Of a stretch of DNA of 64,000 bases, positions 44,727-53,266 are shown piece after piece. The notes below the pieces were generated by a model. That model searched no databases. It was not told the origin of the DNA and saw only the letters and a list, made by a program, of their open reading frames with translations. Origin of the DNA: Enhydrobacter sp. (lineage in GTDB: Bacteria; Pseudomonadota; Alphaproteobacteria; Reyranellales; Reyranellaceae); NCBI RefSeq assembly GCF_030246845.1, contig NZ_CP126889.1:4211001-4275000 (forward strand). Direction: 5' to 3'. Each line of letters opens with the position of its first letter. Within the stretch, counting starts at the first letter, position 1. Both the position numbers and the translations under genes were made by a program.

Positions 44727-45373
44727 CGGCCGAGCGCTTCCCGGATTTTCCCGAACACGTCGTGGAACATCCCGGTTGTGAGGCGGCCGGTGTTCGTGTT
44801 GTAGCGCGAGCAGTGATAGCTGTCGGCGAGCTGCAGGCCGGTCGGCAGGGCATGCAGTCGGCCGTGCACGAAGGGGTAGGCGCCGGCCGGGCGAACGGTG
44901 AGCGCGCGCAGGATCTGGTCGTGCGCGCCCTTGCCCAGCGCCAGGATCGTCTTGAGGTTCGGCATCACCGCCAGCTCCGCCTGTAGGAAAGGCCGGCAGG
45001 CCGTGAACTCGGCCGGCAGCGGCTTGTTCTCGGGCGGCAGGCAGCGCACGGCGTTGGCGATGCGGCAATCGACGAGCCGCAGCCCGTCGTTCGGGTCGGC
45101 CCGGTAGGTCCCGCGGGCAAAGCCGAACTCCAGGAGCGTGGCGTACAGAAGCTCGCCCGCATAGTCGCCGGTGAATGGCCGGCCGGTGCGGTTCGCCCCC
45201 TTCATGCCGGGCGCGAGACCCACGATCAGCAGGCGCGCATCGAGGTCGCCGAAGGAACGGACAGGCGCGTTGCCCCAATCGGGGTATTTGCCCTGCAGCT
45301 CGTGACGGAAGGCCACGAGCCTGGGGCAACGCGGACAGTCGAGCGGCGGCTCGTCGAAGCGAGGCGCGGCCAC
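44723..45373 (-). CDS. udgB: Family 5 uracil-DNA glycosylase (UdgB)
   Basis: UdgB removes uracil and related bases from DNA and carries an iron-sulfur cluster. The 216-residue frame begins at GTG 45373 and has the cluster cysteines CPRCPRLVAFR, the family 5 motif VGLAPGMKGANRTGRPFTGDYAG and a C-terminal SYHCSRYNTNTGRLT segment. The open frame runs much further upstream (to 45799), but that part overlaps the NYN gene and is low-quality sequence, so it is not coding. No Shine-Dalgarno supports the GTG strongly. Confidence 0.9.
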   Translation of the reverse strand: MAAPRFDEPPLDCPRCPRLVAFRHELQGKYPDWGNAPVRSFGDLDARLLIVGLAPGMKGANRTGRPFTGDYAGELLYATLLEFGFARGTYRADPNDGLRLVDCRIANAVRCLPPENKPLPAEFTACRPFLQAELAVMPNLKTILALGKGAHDQILRALTVRPAGAYPFVHGRLHALPTGLQLADSYHCSRYNTNTGRLTTGMFHDVFGKIREALGR

Positions 45374-45384
45374 AGCGTCGTTGG

Positions 45385-46005
45385 CTAGGCCGTGCGCATC
45401 AACTGATCGCCGTCGTCGAGCGAGTCGGTGTTCGGGGTGTTGGAGACCGCCGGCCGCGCCGCACGCTCCGACGGGTTGCGCGCGATGAGCGGGGCGAGCT
45501 CCGACAGCTCGATGAAGTCGTCGGCCTGGCGACGCAGCTCGTCCGCCACCATCGGCGGCGCCGACTTGATGGTGCTCACGACCGAGACCCGCAGGCCCTT
45601 GCGCTGCACCGCCTCGACGAGGCGGCGGAAATCGCCGTCGCCGGAGAACAGGATCACGTGGTCGAGGTGCTCGGCCATCTCCAGCACGTCGATGGCCAGC
45701 TCGATGTCCATGTTGCCCTTGATCTTGCGCCGGCCCATGGCGTCGGTGAATTCCTTGGTCGGCTTGGTCACCATGGTGTAGCCGTTGTAATCCAGCCAAT
45801 CGATCAGCGGCCGGATGGGCGAATATTCCTGATCCTCGACGAGCGCGGTGTAGTAATAGGCGCGCACGAGTCGGCCCTTCTCGCGGAACACCTTGAGGAG
45901 GCGGCGATAGTCGATGTCGAATCCGAGCGCGCGCGCGGCGGAATACAGGTTGGCGCCGTCAATGAAGAGCGCCACGCGCTCATTCTCGTAGAAATTGCCT
46001 TTCAT
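45385..46005 (-). CDS. NYN-domain (LabA/DUF88) putative RNA nuclease
   Basis: The 206-residue protein has a PIN-like NYN fold: RVALFIDGANLY (first Asp), YYYTALVED, KGNMDIELAIDVLEMA with acidic residues, and VILFSGDGDFRRLVEAVQRKG with two more Asp. Relatives are predicted or shown to act on RNA. AAAGGA lies 8 bases before the ATG. It sits beside folK, rpoZ and rsh, a neighbourhood found in other alphaproteobacteria. Its tail after 185 is unstructured. Confidence 0.9.
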   Translation of the reverse strand: MKGNFYENERVALFIDGANLYSAARALGFDIDYRRLLKVFREKGRLVRAYYYTALVEDQEYSPIRPLIDWLDYNGYTMVTKPTKEFTDAMGRRKIKGNMDIELAIDVLEMAEHLDHVILFSGDGDFRRLVEAVQRKGLRVSVVSTIKSAPPMVADELRRQADDFIELSELAPLIARNPSERAARPAVSNTPNTDSLDDGDQLMRTA

Positions 46006-46049
46006 GGCGATTTATCCTTTGTTGAATATACGCAGAGGGAGCGAACGAA

Positions 46050-46055
46050 ATTATA
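46050..46055 (-). promoter_or_regulatory. Candidate -10 (TATAAT) for the NYN gene
   Basis: TATAAT on the minus strand (46055-46050) in an AT-rich 142-base divergent gap predicts a start near 46043, 38 bases before the NYN ATG. A -35 at normal distance is poor, so the promoter may need an activator. Confidence 0.3.
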
Positions 46056-46147
46056 AGCGAGAGGAAGCCGATAATCTACAGCTCTCCTCCATAGCTTTAA
46101 CTTTAGGTGACTATCCCATTGATCACAACCAGTTAAGGTTGGAGCCT

Positions 46148-46663
46148 GTGACAAATTTGGGGCACGTGCCGATCTATGTCGGGCTGGGAGCCAACCTGCC
46201 ACATCCTGAATTCGGCTCCCCCAAGGCGACCTTGGAGGCGGCCCTGAATGAGCTGGGCCGGCGAGAAGTCGTCCTCGAGCGCCTGTCGCCATGGTACCGC
46301 AGTGCCCCGGTGCCGGCGTCGGACCAGCCTTGGTTCGTGAATGCAGTGGCAGAAATCTCCACAGGTCTGTCGGCAGACGCCCTTCTAGCCCAAATGCATG
46401 CCGTCGAGGAGGCCTTCGGCCGAGTCCGATCCGTGACCAACGCCGCTCGGCGTATCGACTTGGATTTGCTGGATTTTCGCGGCCAGATCGCGGTCGGCGG
46501 CCCGGGCAGGGCGACCCTGCCGCACCCGCGGCTCGCCGAGCGTGCCTTCGTCCTGCGGCCACTAGCCGATCTTGCCCCCGGTTGGCGGCATCCCGAGACC
46601 CAGATGTCGATCCAAGCCCTTGTCGCGGCCCTTCCTTCAGACCAAATGATAGAAAGGCTCTGA
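46148..46663 (+). CDS. folK: 2-amino-4-hydroxy-6-hydroxymethyldihydropteridine diphosphokinase
   Basis: FolK transfers pyrophosphate from ATP to the pterin in folate synthesis. The 171-residue protein reads VTNLGHVPIYVGLGANLPHP at the start, then LSPWYRSAPVP, DQPWFVNAVAEIS and the signature RIDLDLLDF. LPHPRLAERAFVLRPLADLAP is the conserved C-terminal half. I choose GTG 46148 because GGAG is just upstream and the 51 codons before it are not family-like. It lies upstream of rpoZ. Confidence 0.92.
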   Translation: MTNLGHVPIYVGLGANLPHPEFGSPKATLEAALNELGRREVVLERLSPWYRSAPVPASDQPWFVNAVAEISTGLSADALLAQMHAVEEAFGRVRSVTNAARRIDLDLLDFRGQIAVGGPGRATLPHPRLAERAFVLRPLADLAPGWRHPETQMSIQALVAALPSDQMIERL

Positions 46664-46680
46664 GCAGGCGGTGCGGGCCC

Positions 46681-46708
46681 TTGTCATTTGACCGAGGGTG
46701 CGTATAAC
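46681..46708 (+). promoter_or_regulatory. Candidate rpoZ promoter
   Basis: TTGTCA (46681-46686) and TATAAC (46703-46708) are 16 bases apart, a close sigma-70 match. The predicted start near 46715 gives a leader of about 23 bases with AGAGG before the rpoZ ATG. Confidence 0.6.
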
Positions 46709-46737
46709 CCGCCACTCCCGGGAAATCAGAGGTCTCC

Positions 46738-47100
46738 ATGGCGCGTGTCACCGTCGAAGACTGCATCCTGCAGGTGCCCAATCGTTTCGAGCTCGTGATG
46801 TACGCAGCCCAGCGTGCACGCGACATCTCGGCGGGCGCCCAGATCACGCTCGACCGCGATCGTGACAAGAATCCGGTCGTCGCGTTGCGCGAGATCGCCG
46901 AGACCAAGCTCGACCAGGCCCAGCTTAAGGATTCGTTGATCTCGGGCATGCAGAAGCATGCCGACATCGACAAGCCCGAGGAGGTCAACGAGATGGCCGA
47001 GCTCGAGCAGGAGCTGGCGGCAGCGCTGGCGCAGGGCGGCGCCGAGGCGGCGCAGCCCAAGGCCCTGCCGATGGCCGAGGAAGACGACGTCACGGAGTAG
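46738..47100 (+). CDS. rpoZ: RNA polymerase omega subunit
   Basis: Omega assists assembly of the beta-prime subunit and takes part in ppGpp binding in proteobacteria. The 120-residue protein starts MARVTVEDCILQVPNRFELV, followed by AAQRARDISAGAQITLDRDRDKNPVVALREIAE, the standard omega core. The acidic C-terminal extension is usual in alphaproteobacteria. The rsh gene follows, the classic rpoZ-rsh order that pairs the alarmone synthase with its polymerase target. Confidence 0.96.
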   Translation: MARVTVEDCILQVPNRFELVMYAAQRARDISAGAQITLDRDRDKNPVVALREIAETKLDQAQLKDSLISGMQKHADIDKPEEVNEMAELEQELAAALAQGGAEAAQPKALPMAEEDDVTE

Positions 47101-47156
47101 GGCATCACCCGGCGGGCACCACGGCCCGGCTATTCGTGCAAACAGCGTGCAGAGGG

Positions 47157-47187
47157 CGCAATTCGCACCATATAATGTGCGATTGCG
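47157..47187 (+). promoter_or_regulatory. Inverted repeat with TATAAT in its loop, abutting the rsh start
   Basis: CGCAATTCGCAC (47157-47168) pairs with GTGCGATTGCG (47177-47187) as 11 base pairs with one bulged T. The loop is CATATAAT, which contains a perfect -10 hexamer (47171-47176). The second arm ends exactly before ATG 47188. No Shine-Dalgarno is present. Transcription from this -10 would start about five bases before the ATG, giving a nearly leaderless mRNA; in read-through RNA from rpoZ the hairpin would close over the start region. Confidence 0.5.
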
Positions 47188-49362
47188 ATGATCCGTCAGT
47201 TCGAGCTCGTTGAACGCGTGCAGTCCTACGATCCGGATGCGGACGAGGACATGCTGAACCGCGCCTACGTCTACGGGCTCAAGAAGCACGGGACCCAGCT
47301 TCGTGCCTCCGGCGACCCGTATTTCTCCCATCCGGTCGAGGTGGCCGGGATCCTGGCCGAGATGAAGCTCGACACCTCGTCGATCGTCACCGGCCTTCTG
47401 CACGACACGATCGAGGATACCGACGCCACGCGCGACGAGATCGCCGGCATGTTCGGCGAGGACATTGCTCGCTTGGTCGACGGCGTGACCAAGCTGTCGC
47501 GCCTGGAGGTGCAGTCGGAAAGCACCAAGGAAGCCGAGAACCTGCGCAAGCTGGTCCTTGCCATGTCGTCGGACATCCGGGTGCTGCTGGTGAAGCTCGC
47601 CGACCGCCTGCACAACATGCGGACCCTGAAATACATCAAGGATCCGGCCCGTCGGCGCCGCATCGCCCGGGAGACCATGGACCTCTATGCGCCGCTCGCC
47701 TCGCGCATCGGCATGGAGAACGTCAAGCGCGAGCTCGAGGAGCTGGCCTTCGCCGAGCTCAATCCCGACGGCCGGGCTTCCGTGCTCGCCCGTTTGGGCT
47801 ACCTCCGCGAGAAGGGCGAGCAGGTCGTCCCGCAGATCGAGGTCGAGCTCACCGAGACCCTGAGAGAGGGCGGGCTCGAGGCGCAGGTCTCGGGCCGCGA
47901 GAAGGCGCCCTATTCGATCTGGCGCAAGATGCAGCAGAAGAACGTGTCGTTCGAGCAGCTCGCCGACATCATGGCTTTCCGCATCATCGTGGCCGACGTG
48001 GCGCAGTGTTACCAGGCGCTGGGCCTGCTGCACGGCCGCTACCAGGTGCTGCCGCAGCGCTTCAAGGACTACATCTCGGTGCCCAAGCCCAACGGCTACC
48101 GCTCGCTGCACACCGGCGTGATCGGCCCGTTCGGTCAGCGCATCGAGATCCAGATCCGCACCGAGGAGATGCAGGACCAGGCCGAGCGCGGCGTGGCCGC
48201 CCACTGGATCTACAAGCAGGGCGGGCCGTCGACCGACGCGCCGCAATATGCCTGGCTGCGCAGCCTGATCGAGATTCTCGACAAGGCCCCCAATGCCGAG
48301 GAGTTCCTCGAGCACACCAAGCTCGAGATGTTCCAGGACCAGGTGTTCTGCTTCACCCCCAAGGGCAAGCTGATCGCTCTGCCGCGCGGCGCGACGCCGA
48401 TCGACTTCGCCTACGCCGTGCACAGCCAGGTCGGCGACACCTGCGTCGGCGCGAAGATCAACGGCCGTATGGTGCCGCTCAGGACGCAGCTCTCCAACGG
48501 CGACCAGATCGAGATCGTGACCTCCAAGGCGCAGACCCCGTCGCCGACTTGGGAGCGGTTCGCCGTCACCGGCAAGGCCAAGGCGGCGATCCGCCGCTTC
48601 ATCCGCACGCGCCAGCGCGAGCAGTACCTGCAGCTCGGCCGCTCGCTCCTCGACAAGGTCTTCCACGAGGAGGGCTACGAGGCGACCGAGAAGGGCCTCG
48701 CGGACGTGAAGGCGAACTTCAAGCAGGCCACCACCGACGATCTGGTGGCGGCGGTCGGGGCGGGGCTGGTCGGCGCGCGCGAGGTGCTGACGGCGGTCTA
48801 TCCCGGCCTGAAGCAGAAGCAGCAGCGCAAGGGCGGTGCCGACGTCGTACCGATCTCGCGCGCGCGCAAGGCCGCGCGGGCGCGCGAGGCGCAGGCCAAG
48901 CGCGAGACCGGCCGGATCGCCATCACCGGGCTTATTCCCGGCATGGCCGTGCATTTCGCCCGCTGCTGCCATCCGCTGCCCGGCGACCGCATCGTCGGCA
49001 TCATCACGACGGGCAAGGGCGTCACCATCCATACGATCGACTGCGCCACGCTCGAGAGCTTTTCCGACGCGCCCGAACGCTGGATCGATGTCGGCTGGGA
49101 CGCCGCCGGCGACGGCGAGGCGGCCTATACCGGCCGGCTCAAGATCACCGTCGCCAACCAGCCCGGCAGCCTGTCGAGCCTGTCGACGGTGATTGCCCGG
49201 CACGAGGGCAACATCTCCAACCTGCGCATCGTCAACCGGTCGATGGATTTCTTCGACATGGTGATCGATGTCGAGGTGTCCGACGTGAAGCACCTCGCCG
49301 ACATCACCGCGGCGCTGCGCGCCACGCCCGCCATCAACGCCGTCGAGCGCGCCCGCAATTGA
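47188..49362 (+). CDS. rsh: Bifunctional (p)ppGpp synthetase/hydrolase
   Basis: Rsh makes and degrades the stringent-response alarmone. The 724-residue protein has the HD hydrolase domain with YFSHPVEVAGILAEM and TGLLHDTIEDTDAT, and the synthetase domain with YSIWRKMQQKNVSFEQLADIM, PNGYRSLHT and IEIQIRTEEM. TGS (CFTPKGKLIALPRGATPIDFAYAVH), zinc-finger-like CCHPLPGDRI and ACT domains follow. Both active sites look intact, as expected for the single long RelA/SpoT homologue of alphaproteobacteria. Regulation at the start codon may involve the inverted repeat at 47157-47187. Confidence 0.96.
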   Translation: MIRQFELVERVQSYDPDADEDMLNRAYVYGLKKHGTQLRASGDPYFSHPVEVAGILAEMKLDTSSIVTGLLHDTIEDTDATRDEIAGMFGEDIARLVDGVTKLSRLEVQSESTKEAENLRKLVLAMSSDIRVLLVKLADRLHNMRTLKYIKDPARRRRIARETMDLYAPLASRIGMENVKRELEELAFAELNPDGRASVLARLGYLREKGEQVVPQIEVELTETLREGGLEAQVSGREKAPYSIWRKMQQKNVSFEQLADIMAFRIIVADVAQCYQALGLLHGRYQVLPQRFKDYISVPKPNGYRSLHTGVIGPFGQRIEIQIRTEEMQDQAERGVAAHWIYKQGGPSTDAPQYAWLRSLIEILDKAPNAEEFLEHTKLEMFQDQVFCFTPKGKLIALPRGATPIDFAYAVHSQVGDTCVGAKINGRMVPLRTQLSNGDQIEIVTSKAQTPSPTWERFAVTGKAKAAIRRFIRTRQREQYLQLGRSLLDKVFHEEGYEATEKGLADVKANFKQATTDDLVAAVGAGLVGAREVLTAVYPGLKQKQQRKGGADVVPISRARKAARAREAQAKRETGRIAITGLIPGMAVHFARCCHPLPGDRIVGIITTGKGVTIHTIDCATLESFSDAPERWIDVGWDAAGDGEAAYTGRLKITVANQPGSLSSLSTVIARHEGNISNLRIVNRSMDFFDMVIDVEVSDVKHLADITAALRATPAINAVERARN

Positions 49363-49401
49363 ACGTCCTTGCGCTTACGCTTGTGAAGCGTTTGTCTGTT
49401 T

Positions 49402-49490
49402 GTCATCCTGAGCGAAGCGAAGGATTTCGCGCTCGTTGCAGAGAAGTCCGATGGACAGAGCGCAAGGTCCTTCGCTGCGCTCAGGACGAC
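49402..49490. repeat. REP-like inverted repeat after rsh
   Basis: TCCTGAGCGAAGCGAAGGA (49406-49424) and TCCTTCGCTGCGCTCAGGA (49468-49486) are inverted copies with 18 of 19 pairs matching, flanked by TCA and GACGA. Repeats with this core are scattered between genes in many proteobacterial genomes. It fills most of the 149-base rsh-pdxJ gap and may end or stabilise the rsh transcript. Confidence 0.75.
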
Positions 49491-49511
49491 ACGAGGTCGC
49501 GTTAGCCAGCC

Positions 49512-50261
49512 ATGCCTTCCCCTCATCTGCGCCTCGGCGTGAACATCGACCACGTCGCCACCGTGCGCAATGCGCGCGGCGGCAGGTTGCCCGATCCGCT
49601 GCGCGCCGCCCGGATCGCCGCCGAGGCCGGCGCCGACGGCATCACCGCCCATCTGCGCGAGGACCGGCGTCATATCGTCGATGCCGATATCGAAGGCCTG
49701 ATGCGCGAGCTTACGATCCCGCTCAACCTCGAGATGGCGGCGACCCCCGAGATGGTGGGTATCGCGCTCAGGCACCGGCCGCACGCGGCCTGCATCGTGC
49801 CCGAGAAGCGCGAGGAGCGGACCACCGAAGGCGGGCTCGACGCGGCCGGCCAGCACAACCACCTGAAGCCGATGGTGGCGCGGCTGCGCGATGCCGGCAT
49901 CCGCGTCTCGCTCTTCATCGAAGCCGATCCGCGCCAGCTCGAGGCGGCGGTGGCGCTGGGCGCACCGGTGGTGGAGCTGCATACCGGCCGCTACTGCGAG
50001 CTGGAAGGCGACGCGCAGCGCGAGGAGCTTGCCCGCCTGCAAAAGGCCGCGGCGCTCTGCGGCAGGCTCGGCCTCGAATGCCACGCCGGGCATGGGCTCA
50101 GCTACGCCGATGTCGGCCCGGTGGCGGCGATCCGCGAGGTGCGCGAGCTCAATATCGGCCATTTCCTGGTCGGCGAGGCGATCTTCGTGGGGCTCGCTCC
50201 GGCGATCCGCGAGATGCGCCGCGTGATGGACGCGGCGCGTGCGGCGGAGCAGGCCGCGTGA
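49512..50261 (+). CDS. pdxJ: Pyridoxine 5'-phosphate synthase
   Basis: PdxJ condenses 1-deoxyxylulose 5-phosphate with aminoacetone phosphate derivative to form pyridoxine phosphate. The 249-residue barrel shows LGVNIDHVATVRNARGG, GADGITAHLREDRRHI, EMAATPEMVGIALRHRP, VPEKREERTTEGGLD, GAPVVELHTGRYCE and HAGHGLSYADV with the active-site His/Glu residues. It is followed by acpS with a GTGA overlap, the widespread pdxJ-acpS pairing. Confidence 0.96.
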   Translation: MPSPHLRLGVNIDHVATVRNARGGRLPDPLRAARIAAEAGADGITAHLREDRRHIVDADIEGLMRELTIPLNLEMAATPEMVGIALRHRPHAACIVPEKREERTTEGGLDAAGQHNHLKPMVARLRDAGIRVSLFIEADPRQLEAAVALGAPVVELHTGRYCELEGDAQREELARLQKAAALCGRLGLECHAGHGLSYADVGPVAAIREVRELNIGHFLVGEAIFVGLAPAIREMRRVMDAARAAEQAA

Positions 50262-50659
50262 TCGTCGGCATCGGCAACGACCTCGTCGACATCCGCCGCA
50301 TCGAGAAGTCGCTCGAACGTTTCGGCGACCGCTTCGTGCAGCGCGTCTTCACCGAGACCGAGCAGCGGCGATCCGAAGGACGCGCGACGCGCGCGGCAAG
50401 CTACGCCAAGCGTTTCGCCGCCAAGGAGGCGTGTTCGAAGGCGCTCGGCACGGGGTTGCGGCGCGGTGTCTTCTGGCGCGATATGGGCGTGATCAACCTC
50501 AAGGGCGGCAAGCCCACCATGGCGCTGACTGGCGGTGCGCTTGCGCGGCTGCAGGAGATCACGCCCGCCGGAATGTTGCCGCAAATCGATCTGACGTTGA
50601 CAGACGAGTTCCCTCTCGCCCAAGCGATCGTGATCATCTCGGCCAATCCTCCCGCATGA
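50258..50659 (+). CDS. acpS: Holo-[acyl-carrier-protein] synthase
   Basis: AcpS transfers phosphopantetheine from CoA to acyl carrier protein. The 133-residue protein has MIVGIGNDLVDIRRIEKSL with the magnesium-binding Asp, RVFTETEQRR, and YAKRFAAKEACSKALGTG with the second acidic residue. KGGKPTMALTGGAL completes the family pattern. The start is GTG, overlapping the pdxJ stop. It links to lipid synthesis (accB/accC are elsewhere in the window). Confidence 0.95.
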   Translation: MIVGIGNDLVDIRRIEKSLERFGDRFVQRVFTETEQRRSEGRATRAASYAKRFAAKEACSKALGTGLRRGVFWRDMGVINLKGGKPTMALTGGALARLQEITPAGMLPQIDLTLTDEFPLAQAIVIISANPPA

Positions 50660-50809
50660 CCGCGCAGACTCTTTGATGCTCGCGCGATTTGCATTGCTGC
50701 GCCGCCGCGAGGCCGAAAGGCGGGAAATCCGCTCCCGTGCGGCGTCGGGAGGCGGAGACAGCGCCTTCCTGCCCTGCTATAGGCGCGGCTCGTCCAGACT
50801 GGAACGGCG

Positions 50810-51631
50810 ATGACGGAAGTGGTCGAACGGCGCAAACGCGGACAGGAAAAGAGCAGCGGCTTCGGCGAGACCGTGCGGACGGTCGTGTATGCCGTGCTGA
50901 TCGCACTGGTTGTGCGAACCTTCGTGATCGAGCCGTTCAACATACCGTCGGGGTCGATGATCCCGACGCTTCTCGTCGGAGACTATCTCTTCGTCTCCAA
51001 ATATTCCTATGGCTACAGCAAGCACTCCTTTCCGTTCTCGCTGGGTCTCTTCCCGGGCCGCATCTTCTTCCATTCGCCCAAGCGCGGCGACGTCGTGGTG
51101 TTCAAGTATCCCGGCGACCAGGGCCAGGGCCTGAACCGCACCGACTACATCAAGCGCGTCGTCGGTCTCCCGGGCGATCGCATCCAGGTGACGAACGGCG
51201 TGCTCCACATCAACGGCGCCGCCGTGAAGCGCGAGCGCATCGGCGAGTACACCAAGGGCGGCGGCTTCCAGAAGGGCGTGCTCTATCGCGAGACGATGCC
51301 CGACGGCGGGCCGACCTATACGGTGCTGCAGTATTCGGACAGCGGCCCGTCCGACAACACGCCGGAGTTCCTGGTGCCGGCCAACAGCTATTTCATGATG
51401 GGCGACAATCGCGACGACTCGCTCGACAGTCGCACACGACTCATGCTGCGTGACATCAGCGGCGCGCCGCGCGAGCGCGACCAGCTCGGCTGGTACGTGC
51501 CGGCGGAGAACCTGGTCGGTCGCGCCGAGTTCATCTTCTTCTCCCACGACCCGTCCGAGGCGGGCTGGCTGGAACCGTGGAAATGGCCCGAGGCGATCCG
51601 CTTCAGCCGCTTCTTCATGGCCATCCACTGA
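50810..51631 (+). CDS. lepB: Signal peptidase I
   Basis: LepB cleaves signal peptides on the outer face of the inner membrane. The 273-residue protein has one membrane segment (VRTVVYAVLIALVVRTFVIE), the catalytic Ser in PSGSMIPTLLVGDYL (about residue 49), the catalytic Lys in DYIKRVVGLPGDRIQV (about 114) and the GDNRDDSLDSR box. A possible promoter, GAGACA (50755-50760) and TATAGG (50778-50783) 17 bases apart, lies upstream. The 3' end may overlap rnc. Confidence 0.95.
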   Translation: MTEVVERRKRGQEKSSGFGETVRTVVYAVLIALVVRTFVIEPFNIPSGSMIPTLLVGDYLFVSKYSYGYSKHSFPFSLGLFPGRIFFHSPKRGDVVVFKYPGDQGQGLNRTDYIKRVVGLPGDRIQVTNGVLHINGAAVKRERIGEYTKGGGFQKGVLYRETMPDGGPTYTVLQYSDSGPSDNTPEFLVPANSYFMMGDNRDDSLDSRTRLMLRDISGAPRERDQLGWYVPAENLVGRAEFIFFSHDPSEAGWLEPWKWPEAIRFSRFFMAIH

Positions 51632-52335
51632 CACCTGGCGACGTCGATCTGGCGGCGCTGTCGGATAGGATCGGCCACGTCTTCGGGCGTCCCGAGCTCG
51701 CTGCCGAGGCGCTCACCCATCGCAGCGCCCTCGACCGGCAGCCCGAGCTGAAGGCGACCTTTCCCCACGGCAACGAGCGTCTCGAGTTCCTGGGCGACCG
51801 CGTGCTTTCCCTGGCGATGGCCGACCTCCTGCTGCGCCGCTTTCCGCACGAGCGCGAGGGCGGGCTGGCGCGCCGTCATGCGGCGCTGGTGCGGGCCGAG
51901 GCCCTGGCGGCGATCGCCGGATCGATCGGGCTCGGCGCGCTCATCCGGCTGGGCGAGTCCGAACGCGCCCACAAGGGCGGCGTGCGGCGCAACATCCTGG
52001 CCGACGCGCTGGAGGCGCTGCTGGGCGCCGTCTATCTCGATGCCGGCTTTGACGCGGCCGCGGGCTGCATCGAGGCGTTGTGGAGCGAGCGGCTGGAGAG
52101 CCAGGCGGTGGCGCCGCGCGACGCCAAGACGGCGCTGCAGGAATGGGCGCAGGCGCGTCGCCTGCCGCTGCCCACCTATCGCGAGATCGGTCGCGAGGGA
52201 CCCGCCCATGCGCCGGTCTTCGTCGTCGATGTCGCAATCAAAGGCCACGAGCCCAGCCGCGGACGCGGCGGCAGCAAACGCGAGGCCGAGCGGCTGGCCG
52301 CGGTCGCATTGCTCGAACGGCTCGATCGGCCATGA
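51583..52335 (+). CDS. rnc: Ribonuclease III
   Basis: RNase III cuts double-stranded RNA in rRNA processing and mRNA control. The protein has the catalytic domain with LTHRSALDRQPE, the signature NERLEFLGDRVLSL and the second acidic cluster NILADALEALLGAVYLDAG, and a C-terminal dsRNA-binding domain ending SKREAERLAAVALLE. The start is uncertain: ATG 51583 (or GTG 51577) overlaps lepB by about 50 bases. A CTG at 51628 overlapping the lepB stop would give a more family-like N-terminus but a rare start codon. Confidence 0.93.
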   Translation: MARGDPLQPLLHGHPLTPGDVDLAALSDRIGHVFGRPELAAEALTHRSALDRQPELKATFPHGNERLEFLGDRVLSLAMADLLLRRFPHEREGGLARRHAALVRAEALAAIAGSIGLGALIRLGESERAHKGGVRRNILADALEALLGAVYLDAGFDAAAGCIEALWSERLESQAVAPRDAKTALQEWAQARRLPLPTYREIGREGPAHAPVFVVDVAIKGHEPSRGRGGSKREAERLAAVALLERLDRP

Positions 52336-53252
52336 ACGCCTCGGCCACGCGCGCGGGCTTCGTCGCCGTCGTCGGCGCGCCCAACGCCGGCAAATCGACG
52401 CTGGTCAACGCGCTCGTCGGCGCCAAGGTGAGCATCGTCTCGCCCAAGGTGCAGACCACGCGCATGCGGGTCGTCGGCATCGCCATGACCGATCTCGCCG
52501 ACGGCGCGCGCGCGCAGGTCGTTCTGGTCGACACCCCCGGCATCTTTCGCGTCGCCAGGCGCCGGCTCGAGCGCGCCATGGTGGCAGCCGCCTGGCAGGG
52601 AGCGGAAGACGCCGACGCCGTGGCTCTGGTCGTCGACGCCGAACGCGGCATCGGCGAGGAAACGCGGGCGATCGTGGAGAAGCTCGGTCAATCGCGCAGC
52701 CGTCGCTACCTCGTCCTGAACAAGATCGATCTCGTGCCGCGCGAGAAGCTGCTGGCGCTGGCGGCCGAGCTCAACACGCGCCTGCCGTTCGAGCGCACCT
52801 TCATGGTGAGCGCGCTCAAGAAGGACGGCATTGCCGATGTGCTTGCGGCCCTTGCGGAAGGCCTGCCGGCGGGGCCGTTCCTCTATCCCGAGGACCAGGC
52901 CGCCGACCTGCCGCTGCGCCTCCTGGCGGCCGAGGTCACGCGCGAGCAGGTCTTCCTGCAGCTCCACCAGGAGCTGCCCTACGAGGCAGCGGTCGAGACG
53001 GAAAAATGGGAGGAGCGGGCCGACAGCTCGGTGCGCATCGACCAGACGATCCACGTACAGCGCGACGGCCAGCGGGCGATCGTGCTGGGCAAGGGCGGGG
53101 CACGCATCAAGCAGATCGGCGCTCGCGCGCGGCAGGAGCTGGCCGAGATGCTCGGGCGGCCGGTGCATCTCTTCCTGCACGTTAAGGTGAGCGCGCGCTG
53201 GGCCGAGGACCCGGCCCACTACCGCGCCATCGGCCTCGACTACGAGACCTGA
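52332..53252 (+). CDS. era: GTPase Era
   Basis: Era binds 16S rRNA and assists 30S maturation. The 306-residue protein has the G1 loop GAPNAGKSTLVNALVGAKVS, VQTTRMRVVGI (switch I), VDTPGIF (G3), NKIDLVP (G4) and a C-terminal KH domain with RDGQRAIVLGKGGARIKQIG. The ATG overlaps the rnc stop (ATGA), preserving the common rnc-era coupling. Confidence 0.96.
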   Translation: MNASATRAGFVAVVGAPNAGKSTLVNALVGAKVSIVSPKVQTTRMRVVGIAMTDLADGARAQVVLVDTPGIFRVARRRLERAMVAAAWQGAEDADAVALVVDAERGIGEETRAIVEKLGQSRSRRYLVLNKIDLVPREKLLALAAELNTRLPFERTFMVSALKKDGIADVLAALAEGLPAGPFLYPEDQAADLPLRLLAAEVTREQVFLQLHQELPYEAAVETEKWEERADSSVRIDQTIHVQRDGQRAIVLGKGGARIKQIGARARQELAEMLGRPVHLFLHVKVSARWAEDPAHYRAIGLDYET

Positions 53253-53266
53253 CGGCTCCTGTCCAT

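Noticed and set aside
41946..45329. 1127-codon minus-strand frame across the acyl-CoA synthetase region
   Set aside because: It runs antisense to three well-supported genes and only its first part overlaps udgB in another frame. The composition is typical of shadow frames.
45374..45799. N-terminal extension of the uracil-DNA glycosylase frame
   Set aside because: It overlaps the NYN gene in another frame and is Arg/Gly/His-rich without conserved sequence. The glycosylase domain starts at the GTG at 45373.
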